From Leucobacter sp. OLIS6 (lineage in GTDB: Bacteria > Actinomycetota > Actinomycetes > Actinomycetales > Microbacteriaceae), in assembly GCF_002752355.1 (NCBI RefSeq), contig NZ_MRAV01000008.1, positions 295,560 through 359,559 on the forward strand: a stretch of DNA of 64,000 nucleotides, in the 5' to 3' direction. Of the stretch, positions 42,903-52,402 are shown in pieces. Position numbers and translations under genes: made by a program. Every line of letters begins with the position of its first letter. Position 1 is the first letter of the stretch. A model generated the notes under the pieces. That model ran no database searches. It worked only from the letters and a program-made list of their open reading frames with translations, and was not told where the DNA came from.

Positions 42903-45118
42903 CGCGAGGGGTCCTTTCGTGCGAGCCGGGACGGCCACCATACCGGGCGCCCGATGTCGAACAGGAGCGCGGGGACGAGGAAGGCCCGCACGAGGAAGGT
43001 GTCGAGCAGCACCCCGAACGCCACGATGAAGGCGATCTGCACGAGGAACAGGATCGGGATCACCGAGAGCGCGGCGAAGGTGGCGGCGAGCACGAGCCCG
43101 GCAGAGGTGATCACGCCGCCGGTGGCCGACAGGCCTCGGATCACGCCGTCCCGAGTGCCGTGCATGCGGGACTCCTCGCGGACCCGGGTGGCGAGGAAGA
43201 TGTTGTAGTCGATGCCCAGGGCGACGAGGAACACGAAGCCGTAGAGCGGCACCGCGGGGTCGGCCCCCGGGAAACGGAAGACGCCGTTGAACATCAGGGC
43301 CGAGACGCCGAGGGCGGTGCCGAAGGAGAGCACGGTCGTGAGGACGAGCAGCACCGGTGCGACGATCGACCGCAGCAGCAGCATGAGGATCACGAGGATC
43401 ACCGCGAGGACGACGGGGATGATCAGGGTGCGATCGTGCACGGACGCGTCGTTCGTGTCGATCGCCGTAGCGGTCACGCCCCCGACGAGGGCCTGGGTGC
43501 CCGCCGATGCGAATGCCGCTCGCAGGTCCCGGACCGTGCGTTCGGCCGCGTCGGAATCCGCGGCGCTCGTCAGCGTGCCCTGCAGGAGCACGCGCCCCTC
43601 GACCTCGGTCGGCGAGGGGGCAGGGGTGCCCGGGGGACCCTGCGCGACGATGCCGTCGCCGGTGACCGTCGCGGAGCCGGACGGGGCGTCCCGAGCGACC
43701 ACGGTGACACCGTCGATGCCGCTCTGCTCCAGCATCGTGTCGGCCGCCCCGCGCAGCTCCGCGGTCGGCACCACGACGGAGACCGGGCTCCCGGAACCGC
43801 CGGGGAAATGCTCGCCGAGCACGCGCTGCCCGTCGCGAGCGCCGGAGCTCGTCAGTACGAGATCGGACTGGGAGACGCCCTGCGCCTGCAACTGCGTCAC
43901 GCCCGCGGCACCGATCAGCAGGAGCGCGGTGGTGACGATCCAGATCGTCCGCGGCCTACGGCGGATGAGCCCGCCGAGCTTCGCCCAGACACCCCGGGTC
44001 GGCACGCCGCCCTCCGCGGCGACGACATCGGGCTCGAAGTGCGGCCGCTTCGGCCAGAACGCGGCGCGGCCGAACACGAAGAGGAGCGCCGGGAGCAGCG
44101 TGAGCGCGGAGAGCATCGCGAACACGATGCCGATCGAGGCGACGGGCCCGAGGGCGCTGTTGGACTTGAGATCGCTGAGGAGGAGGCAGAGCAGGCCCGC
44201 GATCACGGTTCCGCCCGACGCCACGATGGGTTCCCAGGAGCCGCGGAGCGCCCGGAATGTCGCCGCCGCCTTGTCCTGATCGACGCGCAGCGCTTCGCGA
44301 TAGCGCGATACGTAGAGCAGTGAGTAGTCGGTCGCGGCGCCGATGACGAGGATGAAGAGAATGCCCTGGGTCTGCCCGCTGAGCAGCAGCACGCCGCTCT
44401 TCGCGAGCCACCAGACGCTCAGCAGCGCGACGGTGAGCGCGAACAGGCTGGTCGAGAGCACCGCGACGGGGAGGAGGAGCGAGCGGTAGACGACGATGAG
44501 GATCACGAACACCGCGAGGAGCGCGACGAGGAGCAGGATCCCGTCGATGCCCGAGAACGCTTCGACGAGGTCGGCGGTGAAACCGGCGGGGCCGGTCACG
44601 TGGGCCACGATCCCGTCGGGCGCCTGCGCCGAGAGCTGCGCGGAGATCTCGTCGACCACTGTGCTCACCTTCACCGAGGTGTCGACCGGCACGAAGGCCT
44701 CTGCGGCGAGACCGTCCTTCGACGGGATCACGGGCGAGACCCCGTCGGCGACCCCGGTGATCCCGCTCAGATCCTGCACCGAGGTCGACAGCTGCTCGAG
44801 CTGCTCGGGGGTGATCTCGGAATCCGATGCGAAGACCACGACCGCGGGGATGGCTTTCGAATCGGTGAAGTCGCCGAGCATGCCCTGCACCTGCGTGGCG
44901 TCCGCCGAGGACGGCAGGTAGGCCGTCTGATCGTTGGAGGAGACCTCGCTCACCTTGCCGAAGTAGGGGCCGCCGATGCCGGCGCCCGCGAACCACACGA
45001 GGATGATGAGCGCTGGGAGGACGACGCGCAGCCAGGTGGGAACTCGGCGCTGGGGCGCCGAGCCGGAGGGGTCCGAGGTGGCCGTGCGGAGGTCGTGCTG
45101 CTGCTTCACTTGGATCAT
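42899..45118 (-). CDS. MmpL/RND-family membrane exporter
   Basis: About 739 residues. Twelve predicted helices in two sets (helix 1 at about 33-52, then five after the first extracytoplasmic loop; the second set likewise). Motifs are GAATDYSLLYVSRYREAL and, in the second half, LGIDYNIFLATRVREES. MmpL proteins export lipids or drugs in actinobacteria. The start is uncertain: TTG 45127, ATG 45118 or GTG 45109, the last having GGAG at good spacing. Divergent from a MarR gene. Confidence 0.92.
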   Translation of the reverse strand: MIQVKQQHDLRTATSDPSGSAPQRRVPTWLRVVLPALIILVWFAGAGIGGPYFGKVSEVSSNDQTAYLPSSADATQVQGMLGDFTDSKAIPAVVVFASDSEITPEQLEQLSTSVQDLSGITGVADGVSPVIPSKDGLAAEAFVPVDTSVKVSTVVDEISAQLSAQAPDGIVAHVTGPAGFTADLVEAFSGIDGILLLVALLAVFVILIVVYRSLLLPVAVLSTSLFALTVALLSVWWLAKSGVLLLSGQTQGILFILVIGAATDYSLLYVSRYREALRVDQDKAAATFRALRGSWEPIVASGGTVIAGLLCLLLSDLKSNSALGPVASIGIVFAMLSALTLLPALLFVFGRAAFWPKRPHFEPDVVAAEGGVPTRGVWAKLGGLIRRRPRTIWIVTTALLLIGAAGVTQLQAQGVSQSDLVLTSSGARDGQRVLGEHFPGGSGSPVSVVVPTAELRGAADTMLEQSGIDGVTVVARDAPSGSATVTGDGIVAQGPPGTPAPSPTEVEGRVLLQGTLTSAADSDAAERTVRDLRAAFASAGTQALVGGVTATAIDTNDASVHDRTLIIPVVLAVILVILMLLLRSIVAPVLLVLTTVLSFGTALGVSALMFNGVFRFPGADPAVPLYGFVFLVALGIDYNIFLATRVREESRMHGTRDGVIRGLSATGGVITSAGLVLAATFAALSVIPILFLVQIAFIVAFGVLLDTFLVRAFLVPALLFDIGRPVWWPSRLARKDPSR

Positions 45119-45142
45119 CTCCGTCAAATCGATATCTCTCGG

Positions 45143-45186
45143 TTGATAGTTTCCCTGGGTGTAATTTAATCTGATGTCCTCATCAG
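45143..45186 (+). promoter_or_regulatory. marR promoter with overlapping palindromic operator
   Basis: TTGATA (45143-45148) and TTTAAT (45165-45170), 16-bp spacer, point to the MarR gene. Directly downstream lies the perfect dyad CTGATG-TCCT-CATCAG (45171-45186), covering the expected transcription start. A repressor bound there would block its own gene and, by closeness, the divergent mmpL. Confidence 0.6.
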
Positions 45187-45206
45187 CGCAACACTAGGAT
45201 GACGCC

Positions 45207-45797
45207 ATGTCCGAAGAACGCGACGAGGTCCCGTCCGACCCGATCGCCGCCAGCCTCTACGAGGTCGACTCGAGCGATCCGCGCAGCGAACTGGTCGACC
45301 GATCCGGTCTGCCGCCCGAGGCGATCGGTCAGATCGGTCGGCTCATGGCCTCGCTGTCCGCTCTGCGCGAGGTCGAGCAGCGGGTGTCTGACGCCTCGCA
45401 GAAGTACATGCGGCTCAGCGGGCAGGACATGCGGGCGCTGCACTACCTGATCGTCGCCAAGAACCGGGCCGAAGTGGCGACCCCCGGTATGCTCGCCGCG
45501 CACCTCGGCATCTCGGCGGCCTCGACCACCAAGCTGCTCAACCGCCTGGAGCGGGGCGGCCACATCGTGCGCAACGTGCACCCGGCCGACCGACGGGCCT
45601 TCGCCATCGAGGTGACGCGCGAGACCGAGGCCTCGGCCATGCAGACGGTGGGGCGTCAGCAGTCGAAGCGATTCCACGCTGCCGCCCGGCTCACGAGCGA
45701 GGAGCGTGAAACGGTGATCCGCTTCCTCGACGACATGGCGGCGGAGCTCTCGCTCGACGGAGCGGACTGGGCGGAGAACGATGAGGATGGGGAGTGA
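45207..45797 (+). CDS. MarR-family transcriptional regulator
   Basis: 196 residues. Winged-helix domain at about 75-145 (TPGMLAAHLGISAASTTKLLNRLERGGHIVRNVHPADRRAFAIEVT) with dimerisation helices on both sides and a long N-terminal arm. It is divergent from the MmpL-epimerase operon with a shared operator-like dyad, so it is the probable repressor of the exporter and of itself. Confidence 0.93.
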   Translation: MSEERDEVPSDPIAASLYEVDSSDPRSELVDRSGLPPEAIGQIGRLMASLSALREVEQRVSDASQKYMRLSGQDMRALHYLIVAKNRAEVATPGMLAAHLGISAASTTKLLNRLERGGHIVRNVHPADRRAFAIEVTRETEASAMQTVGRQQSKRFHAAARLTSEERETVIRFLDDMAAELSLDGADWAENDEDGE

Positions 45798-45814
45798 TCG
45801 GCGAGGTGTGATCA

Positions 45815-45837
45815 CTATGCACAATACTTGTGCATAG
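45815..45837 (+). promoter_or_regulatory. Perfect 23-bp palindrome, operator of the HTH/MFS operon
   Basis: CTATGCACAA (45815-45824), TAC, TTGTGCATAG (45828-45837): ten perfect base pairs around a 3-bp centre, 25 bp before the regulator start. No gene runs the other way, so it serves the downstream pair. The AT-rich centre could also contain the -10 region. Confidence 0.75.
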
Positions 45838-45862
45838 AAAGGGTGCATGCGAGGATCGGGGT

Positions 45863-46474
45863 ATGACCGAACCCGAGACCCATCGCGACCTGCACCTCGA
45901 CGAGCGCGCCGTCCGCGTCCTCGCGCACCCGCTCCGGTCCCGACTGCTGGGCGAACTCCGCCTGCACGGGCCCGCGACGGCGACTCGGCTCGCCGAGACG
46001 CTCGGCACCAACACGGGCGCCACGAGCTACCACCTGCGTGCGCTCGAGACGGTCGGACTGGTCACCGATACGGGGGAGGGCGCCGGGCGTCGACGCCTGT
46101 GGGCGGCGAGCACCGAGTCGCACTCCTGGACCAACTCCGATTTCGCGGGCGACGACGACGCGCAGGCCGCACTCGGGTGGCTGCGGCGCGACTACGTGCG
46201 GCAGTTCGCGGTGCGCGCCGAACAGTGGCTCGACGCCGAACCCGAGTGGCCGGCCGAATGGGTCGACCTCCTCGGGCACGGCGACTCGCTCCTGGTCGTC
46301 ACCCCCGCGCAGCTCGCCGCCTTCCGCGCGGAGCTCGACGCGCTCCTCGAGAAGTACCGGGCGGCCGGCGAGGGCGATCCCGGCGCTCGGCGGCTCCACT
46401 TCGTCGAACAGACGATGCCCATCGACCCGAGCCCGCCGGTCGCCGTCGAAGGCGGCAGCGCGAGCGAGGAGTGA
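45863..46474 (+). CDS. ArsR-like helix-turn-helix regulator
   Basis: 203 residues. Winged HTH at about 15-85 (VRVLAHPLRSRLLGELRLHGPATATRLAETLGTNTGATSYHLRALE) in the HTH_20/ArsR style. No metal-binding CxC motif is seen, so a non-metal ligand is likely. The C-terminal half is helical. ATG at 45863 with GAGGATCGGGG before it. An MFS transporter gene follows 2 bp later; the palindrome upstream is the likely autoregulatory site. Confidence 0.88.
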   Translation: MTEPETHRDLHLDERAVRVLAHPLRSRLLGELRLHGPATATRLAETLGTNTGATSYHLRALETVGLVTDTGEGAGRRRLWAASTESHSWTNSDFAGDDDAQAALGWLRRDYVRQFAVRAEQWLDAEPEWPAEWVDLLGHGDSLLVVTPAQLAAFRAELDALLEKYRAAGEGDPGARRLHFVEQTMPIDPSPPVAVEGGSASEE

Positions 46475-46476
46475 CC

Positions 46477-47826
46477 ATGAACCCGGTCGCGGCGGCGGAG
46501 CGCCGCCTGATCCTGCTCACCGGGCTGCGCTGGCTGCCGGTCGGATTCGTGCTGGGCGTCACCGTGCTGCTCCCGCTGGAACGCGGACTGACGGTCCCCG
46601 AGATCGGCGGCCTGCTCGCGATCCAGGGTTTCGTCGTCCTCGCCCTCGAACTCCCGACCGGGGCGCTTTCCGATACGATCGGCCGCCGGCCCGTGCTCGT
46701 GGCCTCGGGTGTGCTCGCGATCGCCGCGAGCACGCTCTTCCTGCTCGCGGACTCCTGGGGCGTGTTCGCGCTGTCGCTACTGCTGCAGGGCGTGTTCCGG
46801 GCGCTCGACTCCGGCGCGCTCGAATCCTGGTTCGTCGACACCGCCCACGCGCACGACCCGGACGCGAACCTCGCCCGGCCGCTGGGTCGGGCGGGTGCGG
46901 CGCTCGGCGGCGCCATCGCGATCGGTGCGCTCCTCGGCGGCGGACTCATCGCATGGCATCCGATCCCCGCCGGGTCAGCGCTCGTGCCCCCGCTGCTGCT
47001 CGCGATCCTCTGCTACACCGCATACGTCGTGCTGGTGCTGGTGCTGGTGCGCGACGCACCGGGGCCGGGCCATGACGGCTCGCGTACCGCGGGCCGGACG
47101 CCCAGGCATCCGCTGGCCGCCGTGACGCGCACTCTGCGTGACACGCCCCGCACGATCGCGGAGGGTGCTCGGCTCGCACTCCGATCCCGCGTCCTCGCGG
47201 GACTGCTGCTGGTCGAAGTCTTCTGGTCGGTCGCGATGATCGCGTTCGAGACCTTGACCCCGCTGCAACTGGAACAGCTGCTCGGAAGCGAGCAGGATGC
47301 GGCCGCGGTGTTCGGCCCGGCATCGGCCGCCGCGTGGGGGCTGTACGCGGTGGGGTCGATCCTCGCCGAGCGCCTCTCCGCGGTCTTCGGCCCGGCCTGG
47401 ACGGCGATCCTCAGCCGGCTCCTCAACGGGGCGTTCGTCGTGTGGATGGGCCTCTCGGCGGGCGTGATCGGCATCCTCATCGCCTACGGTCTCACCTATC
47501 TCGCCCACGGCTCGGGCGGACCGGTGCACGCGGCGCTCCTGCACCGGGAAGCCGGCCGCACGACCCGCGCGACCGTGCTCTCGCTCAACTCGATGATCTC
47601 GGGCGGCGCGTACAGCATCGGCCTGCTCGTGCTCACGGGGTTCGCCGCGTCCACCTCAGCCGCGACGGCGACCGTCGTCGCCGGTGCGTTCAGCCTGCTG
47701 GGGGCGCTCTGCTACCTCCCCGCGCTCGGACGGGACCGGAGGGAGCGCGGGGGCTATCGGACGGGAGCCGCGGGTCTCGGTCCCGCGCGGGATCATCAGG
47801 ATGCTGAGCCGGTCCCCGGCCCGTAG
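46477..47826 (+). CDS. MFS transporter (efflux type)
   Basis: 449 residues, 12 helices. MFS loop motif GALSDTIGRRPVLVASG at about 63-79, second half with AERLSAVFGPAW. It lies 2 bp behind the HTH regulator and is probably the efflux pump it controls. The C-terminus (about 415-449) is a hydrophilic extension. It is convergent with, and overlaps by about 30 bp, the broken DUF899 gene, so the last residues may be recent. Confidence 0.9.
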   Translation: MNPVAAAERRLILLTGLRWLPVGFVLGVTVLLPLERGLTVPEIGGLLAIQGFVVLALELPTGALSDTIGRRPVLVASGVLAIAASTLFLLADSWGVFALSLLLQGVFRALDSGALESWFVDTAHAHDPDANLARPLGRAGAALGGAIAIGALLGGGLIAWHPIPAGSALVPPLLLAILCYTAYVVLVLVLVRDAPGPGHDGSRTAGRTPRHPLAAVTRTLRDTPRTIAEGARLALRSRVLAGLLLVEVFWSVAMIAFETLTPLQLEQLLGSEQDAAAVFGPASAAAWGLYAVGSILAERLSAVFGPAWTAILSRLLNGAFVVWMGLSAGVIGILIAYGLTYLAHGSGGPVHAALLHREAGRTTRATVLSLNSMISGGAYSIGLLVLTGFAASTSAATATVVAGAFSLLGALCYLPALGRDRRERGGYRTGAAGLGPARDHQDAEPVPGP

Positions 47827-48506
47827 AGCCGGGCGACGTCCTCCGACCCGAGCCACCCGGCATAGGTGGGCCCCTGGGGCCACCCCGCGGGGGAGTCCTG
47901 CCACTCCTCCTGCCGCCCCAGCGGCAGCACGTCGATCAGCGGGAAGGTGTGGGCGACCTGCTCGACGCCGCGGCTCGTCGTCGACCAGGTCCGGTAGACC
48001 GTGTCGCCGTCGCGGAGGAACACGTTGAGTGCGAAACCGCCGCCCGCCGGGGCATCCACGTCCGCCCCGAACGGACTGCCGGCGGTCGAATACCACTCCA
48101 TCCGATTCCCGACCCGGTCGCGATAGGCGAGGGCCTCGTCGATGGGGCCCTGCGTCACGATCACGAAACGCGCGTCTTAGGGCTCCAGGAACTCCAAGCG
48201 CGTGAACTGCGAGGTGAAGGACGTGCATCCGCCGCACTGCCACTCGGAGTCCGGGAACCACATGTGATGGTAGGTGATGAGCTGGGAACGCCCGTCGAAG
48301 AGGTCTACGAGGCGCACGGGGCCGCCGGCGCCCTGCAGGGTGTAGTCGGGCAGTTCGACCATGGGTAGCCTGCGGCGCTGCGCGGCGATGGCGTCGAGCT
48401 CGCGCGTCGCGGCCTTCTCGCGGAGGCGCAGCTCGGCCAGCTCGCGCCGCCAGGTCTCGTCGTCAACGACCGAGGGCATGGCCGGTGGCGGGGTCTCGGG
48501 TGACAT
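47796..48506 (-). pseudogene. DUF899 thioredoxin-like protein interrupted by one in-frame stop
   Basis: Reading the minus strand from ATG 48506 (GGAAGGAG upstream) gives a DUF899 protein: LRLREKAATRELDAIAAQRRRLPMV, LVDLFDGRSQLITYHHMW and WQCGGCTSFTSQF. The frame then meets TAA at 48177-48179 after FLEP. The same frame continues without shift as DARFVIVTQGPIDEALAYRDRVG, FLRDGDTVYRTWSTTSRG and LPLGRQEEW, which are the family's second half, to a stop at 47796. So it is 237 codons with a single nonsense codon. Apart from the TAA no decay is visible, which suggests a recent mutation, a sequencing error or readthrough. Confidence 0.85.
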
Positions 48507-48593
48507 CGGCGTCTCCTTCCGCTCTCCGACCATTCTCCGCCGGTGCGCGGGAAGGTCAAGGGACGCTTCGGTCCGCCCGGCTAGCATGAGGGG

Positions 48594-49058
48594 ATGAGCG
48601 ATGCGCCGATCCTCGTGAGCTCCTGCCTGGCGGGCATCCCCTGCCGCTACGACGCTCGCGCGCGACCCGACGACGCGGTGATCGAGGCGGTCCGCGAGGG
48701 GCGCGCGATCCCCGCGTGCGCCGAGCAGCTGGGGGATCTGCCCACGCCCCGTCCCGCCGCGGAGATCGTCGGGGGCGACGGGGAGGACGTGCTGCGCGGT
48801 ACGGCACGGGTGGTGAGCATCGACGGCGAGGATCTGACGGCGCCGTTCGTCGCGGGCGCCGAGGCGGTCGCGGAGATCGTCGAGCGTCACGGCATCGAGC
48901 GGGCGCTGCTGCAGGGGCGCAGCCCGTCCTGCGGCTGCGGCACCATCTACGACGGCACCCACTCGGGGGCGCTCGTCGACGGCGACGGCGTGCTGACCGC
49001 CGTGCTCAAACGCCGGGGGCTCTCGATCGAGCCGGTTCGCGGGCGCCGCCAGGAGTAA
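48594..49058 (+). CDS. DUF523 family protein
   Basis: 154 residues. Conserved cysteines in SSCLAGIPCRYDA, PACAEQLG and GRSPSCGCGTIYDGTHSG, typical of DUF523 (YbbK-like). The family probably binds a metal or iron-sulfur cluster; its function is not established. TAGCAT at 48582-48587 lies six bases before the ATG, so it is probably leaderless. Confidence 0.9.
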   Translation: MSDAPILVSSCLAGIPCRYDARARPDDAVIEAVREGRAIPACAEQLGDLPTPRPAAEIVGGDGEDVLRGTARVVSIDGEDLTAPFVAGAEAVAEIVERHGIERALLQGRSPSCGCGTIYDGTHSGALVDGDGVLTAVLKRRGLSIEPVRGRRQE

Positions 49059-49071
49059 CCCGACCGATCGG

Positions 49072-49156
<85 letters not shown>

Positions 49157-49311
49157 GCGTGCCGCGCGGGACGGCACCGCCCCAGCCTAGCGCGGCCCGT
49201 GAGGATTGGAGTGCCCGCGCGGCGCGAGCCGGGGTCCGCCGGGAGTAGGCTGGATGCCACTTGCAGCCGCGCATTTCGGCGCGCGCCGACGAGGGAGACG
49301 AAGGAGCCCGA

Positions 49312-50382
49312 GTGACCCGCACCATCAAGCTGGCAGTGATTCCCGGCGACGGCATCGGACCGGAGGTGATCGAGCAGGCGAACCGCGTGCTCGACGCCGT
49401 GCTCGACGGCGGCGACGTCGTGCTCGAGCGCACCGAGTTCAAGCTGGGCGCCGAGCGCTTCCTCGAGACGGGCGACACGCTCCCCGAGGCCGAGCAGGCG
49501 GCCATCGCCGAGCACGAGGCGATCCTGTTCGGCGCCGTGGGCGGCGTCCCCGGCGACCCCCGTCTGAAGGCTGCGAACATCGAGCGCGGACTGCTGCTCA
49601 AGCTGCGCTTCGACTTCGACCACTACGCCAACGTGCGCCCCTGCGCGCTCGTGCCGGGCGTGATCTCGACGCTCGCGAACCCGGGCGACGTCGACTTCGT
49701 CGTGGTGCGCGAGGGCACCGAGGGCCCCTACGCGGGCAACGGCGGACGCCTGCGTCCCGGTACGACCGCCGAGGTCGCGACCGAGGTGTCGGTCAACACG
49801 GCCTACGGCATCGAGCGCGTCGTCCGCTACGCGTTCCGGGTGGCCGAGAGCCGTCCGCGCAAGACGCTCACCTGGGTGCACAAGACCAACGTGCTCGTGC
49901 ACGCCGGCGCGACCTGGCAGCGCATCGTCGAGGCGGTCGCGGCCGAGCACCCGGGCATCGCGGTCGACTACATGCACGTCGACGCCGCGACGATCCACAT
50001 GGTGCAGAACCCGTCGCGCTTCGACGTGATCGTGACTGATAACCTGTTCGGTGACATCCTCACGGACCTGGCCGGCGCCATCGGCGGCGGCATCGGGCTC
50101 GCAGCCAGCGGCAACATCAATCCCGACGGCACGTTCCCGAGCATGTTCGAGCCCGTTCACGGATCTGCTCCCGACATCGCGGGGAAGCAGCTGGCGGACC
50201 CGACCGCGGCGATCCTCTCCGCAGCCCTCATGCTCGACCACCTCGGTCTCGCCGCAGACGGCGATCGCATCCGCGCAGCGGTGCGATCCGATCTGGCCGG
50301 CGCCACCGATCGCGGCGACGCACCGCGCTCGACCACCGCCGTCGGCGACGCGGTGATCGCGCAGCTCCCGGCCCGCGCCTAG
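49312..50382 (+). CDS. leuB: 3-isopropylmalate dehydrogenase
   Basis: 356 residues. [10 protein letters not shown] at the N-terminus, [50 protein letters not shown] and the NAD motif [12 protein letters not shown]. It oxidises and decarboxylates 3-isopropylmalate in leucine synthesis. GTG start at 49312 with GAAGGAG upstream. TAGGCT at 49246-49251 may be its -10 box, leaving a leader of about 60 nt. leuB next to ilvE makes a small branched-chain amino-acid cluster. Confidence 0.97.
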   Translation: MTRTIKLAVIPGDGIGPEVIEQANRVLDAVLDGGDVVLERTEFKLGAERFLETGDTLPEAEQAAIAEHEAILFGAVGGVPGDPRLKAANIERGLLLKLRFDFDHYANVRPCALVPGVISTLANPGDVDFVVVREGTEGPYAGNGGRLRPGTTAEVATEVSVNTAYGIERVVRYAFRVAESRPRKTLTWVHKTNVLVHAGATWQRIVEAVAAEHPGIAVDYMHVDAATIHMVQNPSRFDVIVTDNLFGDILTDLAGAIGGGIGLAASGNINPDGTFPSMFEPVHGSAPDIAGKQLADPTAAILSAALMLDHLGLAADGDRIRAAVRSDLAGATDRGDAPRSTTAVGDAVIAQLPARA

Positions 50383-50428
50383 CGCCGCCGGTTACGACTC
50401 AGCACCCGTTCCAGGAGAAAGCACGCAC

Positions 50429-51541
50429 ATGACCGCTCTCGCATTCACCCGCACCGAAGCCGATCGACTGCCCGACGCCGAGCGCGAGGCGATCCTCGCC
50501 GACCCCGGCTTCGGCAACCACTTCACCGATCACATGGTCTCGATCTCGTGGAGCGTCGACGCGGGCTGGCACGATGCCGAGGTCCTGCCGTACGGGCCGC
50601 TGCAGGTGGATCCGGCTTCGTCGGTGCTGCACTACGGGCAGGAGATCTTCGAGGGGCTCAAGGCGTACCGCCGTCCCGACGGGTCGATCGTCACGTTCCG
50701 GGCCGACGCCAACGCGCGGCGCCTGAACACGAGCGCCGATCGGCTCGCCCTGCCCGAGCTCCCCGAGGAGCTGTTCGTGGCTGCGGTGAACGAGCTGCTG
50801 CACGTCGACGCCGACTGGGTGCCCTCGGGCGCCGACCAGAGCCTCTACCTGCGCCCGTTCATGATCGCGGACGAGAGCTTCCTCGGGGTGCGCGCCGCCC
50901 AGAAGGCGCGCTTCCTCATCATCGCGAGCCCGGCCGGCGCCTACTTCACGGGTGGCGTGAAGCCGGTGTCGATCTGGCTGTCGAAGGACCTGGCCCGTGC
51001 CGGCCGCGGCGGCACGGGGGCGGCGAAGTGCGGCGGCAACTACGCCTCCTCGCTGCTGCCGACCCGCATCGCCGCCGCGAACGGCTGCGCTCAGGTGCTC
51101 TTCACCGACTCAGCCACCGAGGACACGATCGACGAGCTCGGCGGCATGAACCTCTTCATCGTGCGCGCCGACGGCACGCTCATCACCCCGCGGACCAACG
51201 GTAACATCCTCGACGGCATCACGCGGTCGAGCCTGATCCGTCTCGCCGAGGCGCGCGGGCACCGGGTCGAGGAGCGCGACGTGACCGTGCGCGAGTGGCG
51301 CGAGGGCGTCGCCGACGGCAGCATCACCGAGGCCTTCGCCTGCGGCACCGCGGCGGTGATCACCCCGATCCAGGCACTCATCGGCGAGGAGGGCACCCTG
51401 CTCGACTTCGGTGCGGGCGCGCCGGGCGAGCTCACCATGTCGCTGCGCGAGGAGCTCACCGGGATCCAGTTCGGCACGGTCGAGGATCCCTTCGGCTGGG
51501 TGACCGAAGTGGTTCCCGCGAGCGCCGGGGCGGCCGCCTGA
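50429..51541 (+). CDS. ilvE: Branched-chain amino-acid aminotransferase
   Basis: 370 residues, class IV PLP enzyme. [13 protein letters not shown], the PLP Lys200 ([13 protein letters not shown]), ELGGMNLF and [12 protein letters not shown] are family motifs. It makes leucine, isoleucine and valine from their 2-oxoacids, directly after LeuB in the leucine branch. Good SD (AGGAGAAAG). It overlaps the next gene by 1 bp (TGATG). Confidence 0.97.
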   Translation: MTALAFTRTEADRLPDAEREAILADPGFGNHFTDHMVSISWSVDAGWHDAEVLPYGPLQVDPASSVLHYGQEIFEGLKAYRRPDGSIVTFRADANARRLNTSADRLALPELPEELFVAAVNELLHVDADWVPSGADQSLYLRPFMIADESFLGVRAAQKARFLIIASPAGAYFTGGVKPVSIWLSKDLARAGRGGTGAAKCGGNYASSLLPTRIAAANGCAQVLFTDSATEDTIDELGGMNLFIVRADGTLITPRTNGNILDGITRSSLIRLAEARGHRVEERDVTVREWREGVADGSITEAFACGTAAVITPIQALIGEEGTLLDFGAGAPGELTMSLREELTGIQFGTVEDPFGWVTEVVPASAGAAA

Positions 51542-52335
51542 TGCGGGTCGCGCGCTTCCGCACCGACGACGCCATCACCTTCGGCGTCTTCGACGAGGCC
51601 GAGCACGGCGGCGGCGAGGAGCTCGTCGAGCTCGTCGCCGATCCCATGGTGGCCGGGTACGAGACCACGGGTCGCCGGTTCCGCCTCGACGAGGTGAAGC
51701 TGCTCGCCCCCGTGATCCCGCGGTCGAAGATCGTCTGCGTCGGCAAGAACTACCAGGACCACGTGGCCGAGATGGCCGGCGTCACCGGTATCGGCGGCGC
51801 GGCGCCCGAGGAACCGCTGCTCTTCCTCAAGCCGAACACCTCGGTGATCGGCCCCGACGACGCGATCGTGCGCCCGTCGATCTCCGACCGCGTCGAGCAC
51901 GAGGGCGAACTCGCCGTCGTGATCGGTGCCATCGCGAAGGACGTCCCCGAGTCCGAGGCGCTCAAGTACGCCTACGGCTTCACGTGCGCGAACGACGTGA
52001 CCGCGCGCGACCTGCAGATCAGCGACGGCCAGTGGGCGCGGGCCAAGGGCTTCGACACGTTCTGCCCGCTCGGCCCGGTCATCGAGACCGATCTCGATCT
52101 CGCCGACGTGCGGGTTGAGACCCGGGTCAACGGCGAGGTGCGGCAGAGCGCCTCGACGAAGGGCCTCATCCACTCGATCCCGAAGATCATCGCGCACGCT
52201 TCGCAGGCGTTCACCCTGCTGCCGGGCGACGTGATCCTCACCGGGACTCCCGCGGGCGTCGGGCGGCTCGAGCCGGGCGACACCGTCGAGGTCGAGGTGC
52301 AGGGCATCGGGGTGCTGCGCAACACCGTGCGCTGA
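51541..52335 (+). CDS. Fumarylacetoacetate hydrolase family protein
   Basis: 264 residues: a short N-terminal DUF2437-like part, then the FAH domain with [11 protein letters not shown], the metal-binding Glu-x-Glu in [12 protein letters not shown], and TGTPAGVG near the end. Family members hydrolyse or isomerise acylpyruvates and 2-hydroxyhepta-2,4-diene-dioates or decarboxylate oxaloacetate. The coupled position behind ilvE recurs in actinobacteria, where an oxaloacetate/acylpyruvase role is possible; not shown here. Confidence 0.92.
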   Translation: MRVARFRTDDAITFGVFDEAEHGGGEELVELVADPMVAGYETTGRRFRLDEVKLLAPVIPRSKIVCVGKNYQDHVAEMAGVTGIGGAAPEEPLLFLKPNTSVIGPDDAIVRPSISDRVEHEGELAVVIGAIAKDVPESEALKYAYGFTCANDVTARDLQISDGQWARAKGFDTFCPLGPVIETDLDLADVRVETRVNGEVRQSASTKGLIHSIPKIIAHASQAFTLLPGDVILTGTPAGVGRLEPGDTVEVEVQGIGVLRNTVR

Positions 52336-52402
52336 TCCGTCGAGCCGGGCTCGGTGGCGCGTCTGCGAACACCGGGCCCGGAGGATGCGACAATAGACGG
52401 CG

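Noticed and set aside
45143..45837. A toxin-antitoxin pair in the MarR/HTH region
   Set aside because: Both genes are typical regulators with neighbouring transporters, and neither has toxin features.
47796..48164. Separate small gene starting at GTG 48164
   Set aside because: It is the in-frame second half of DUF899, no SD precedes the GTG, and the first half lies directly upstream in the same frame.
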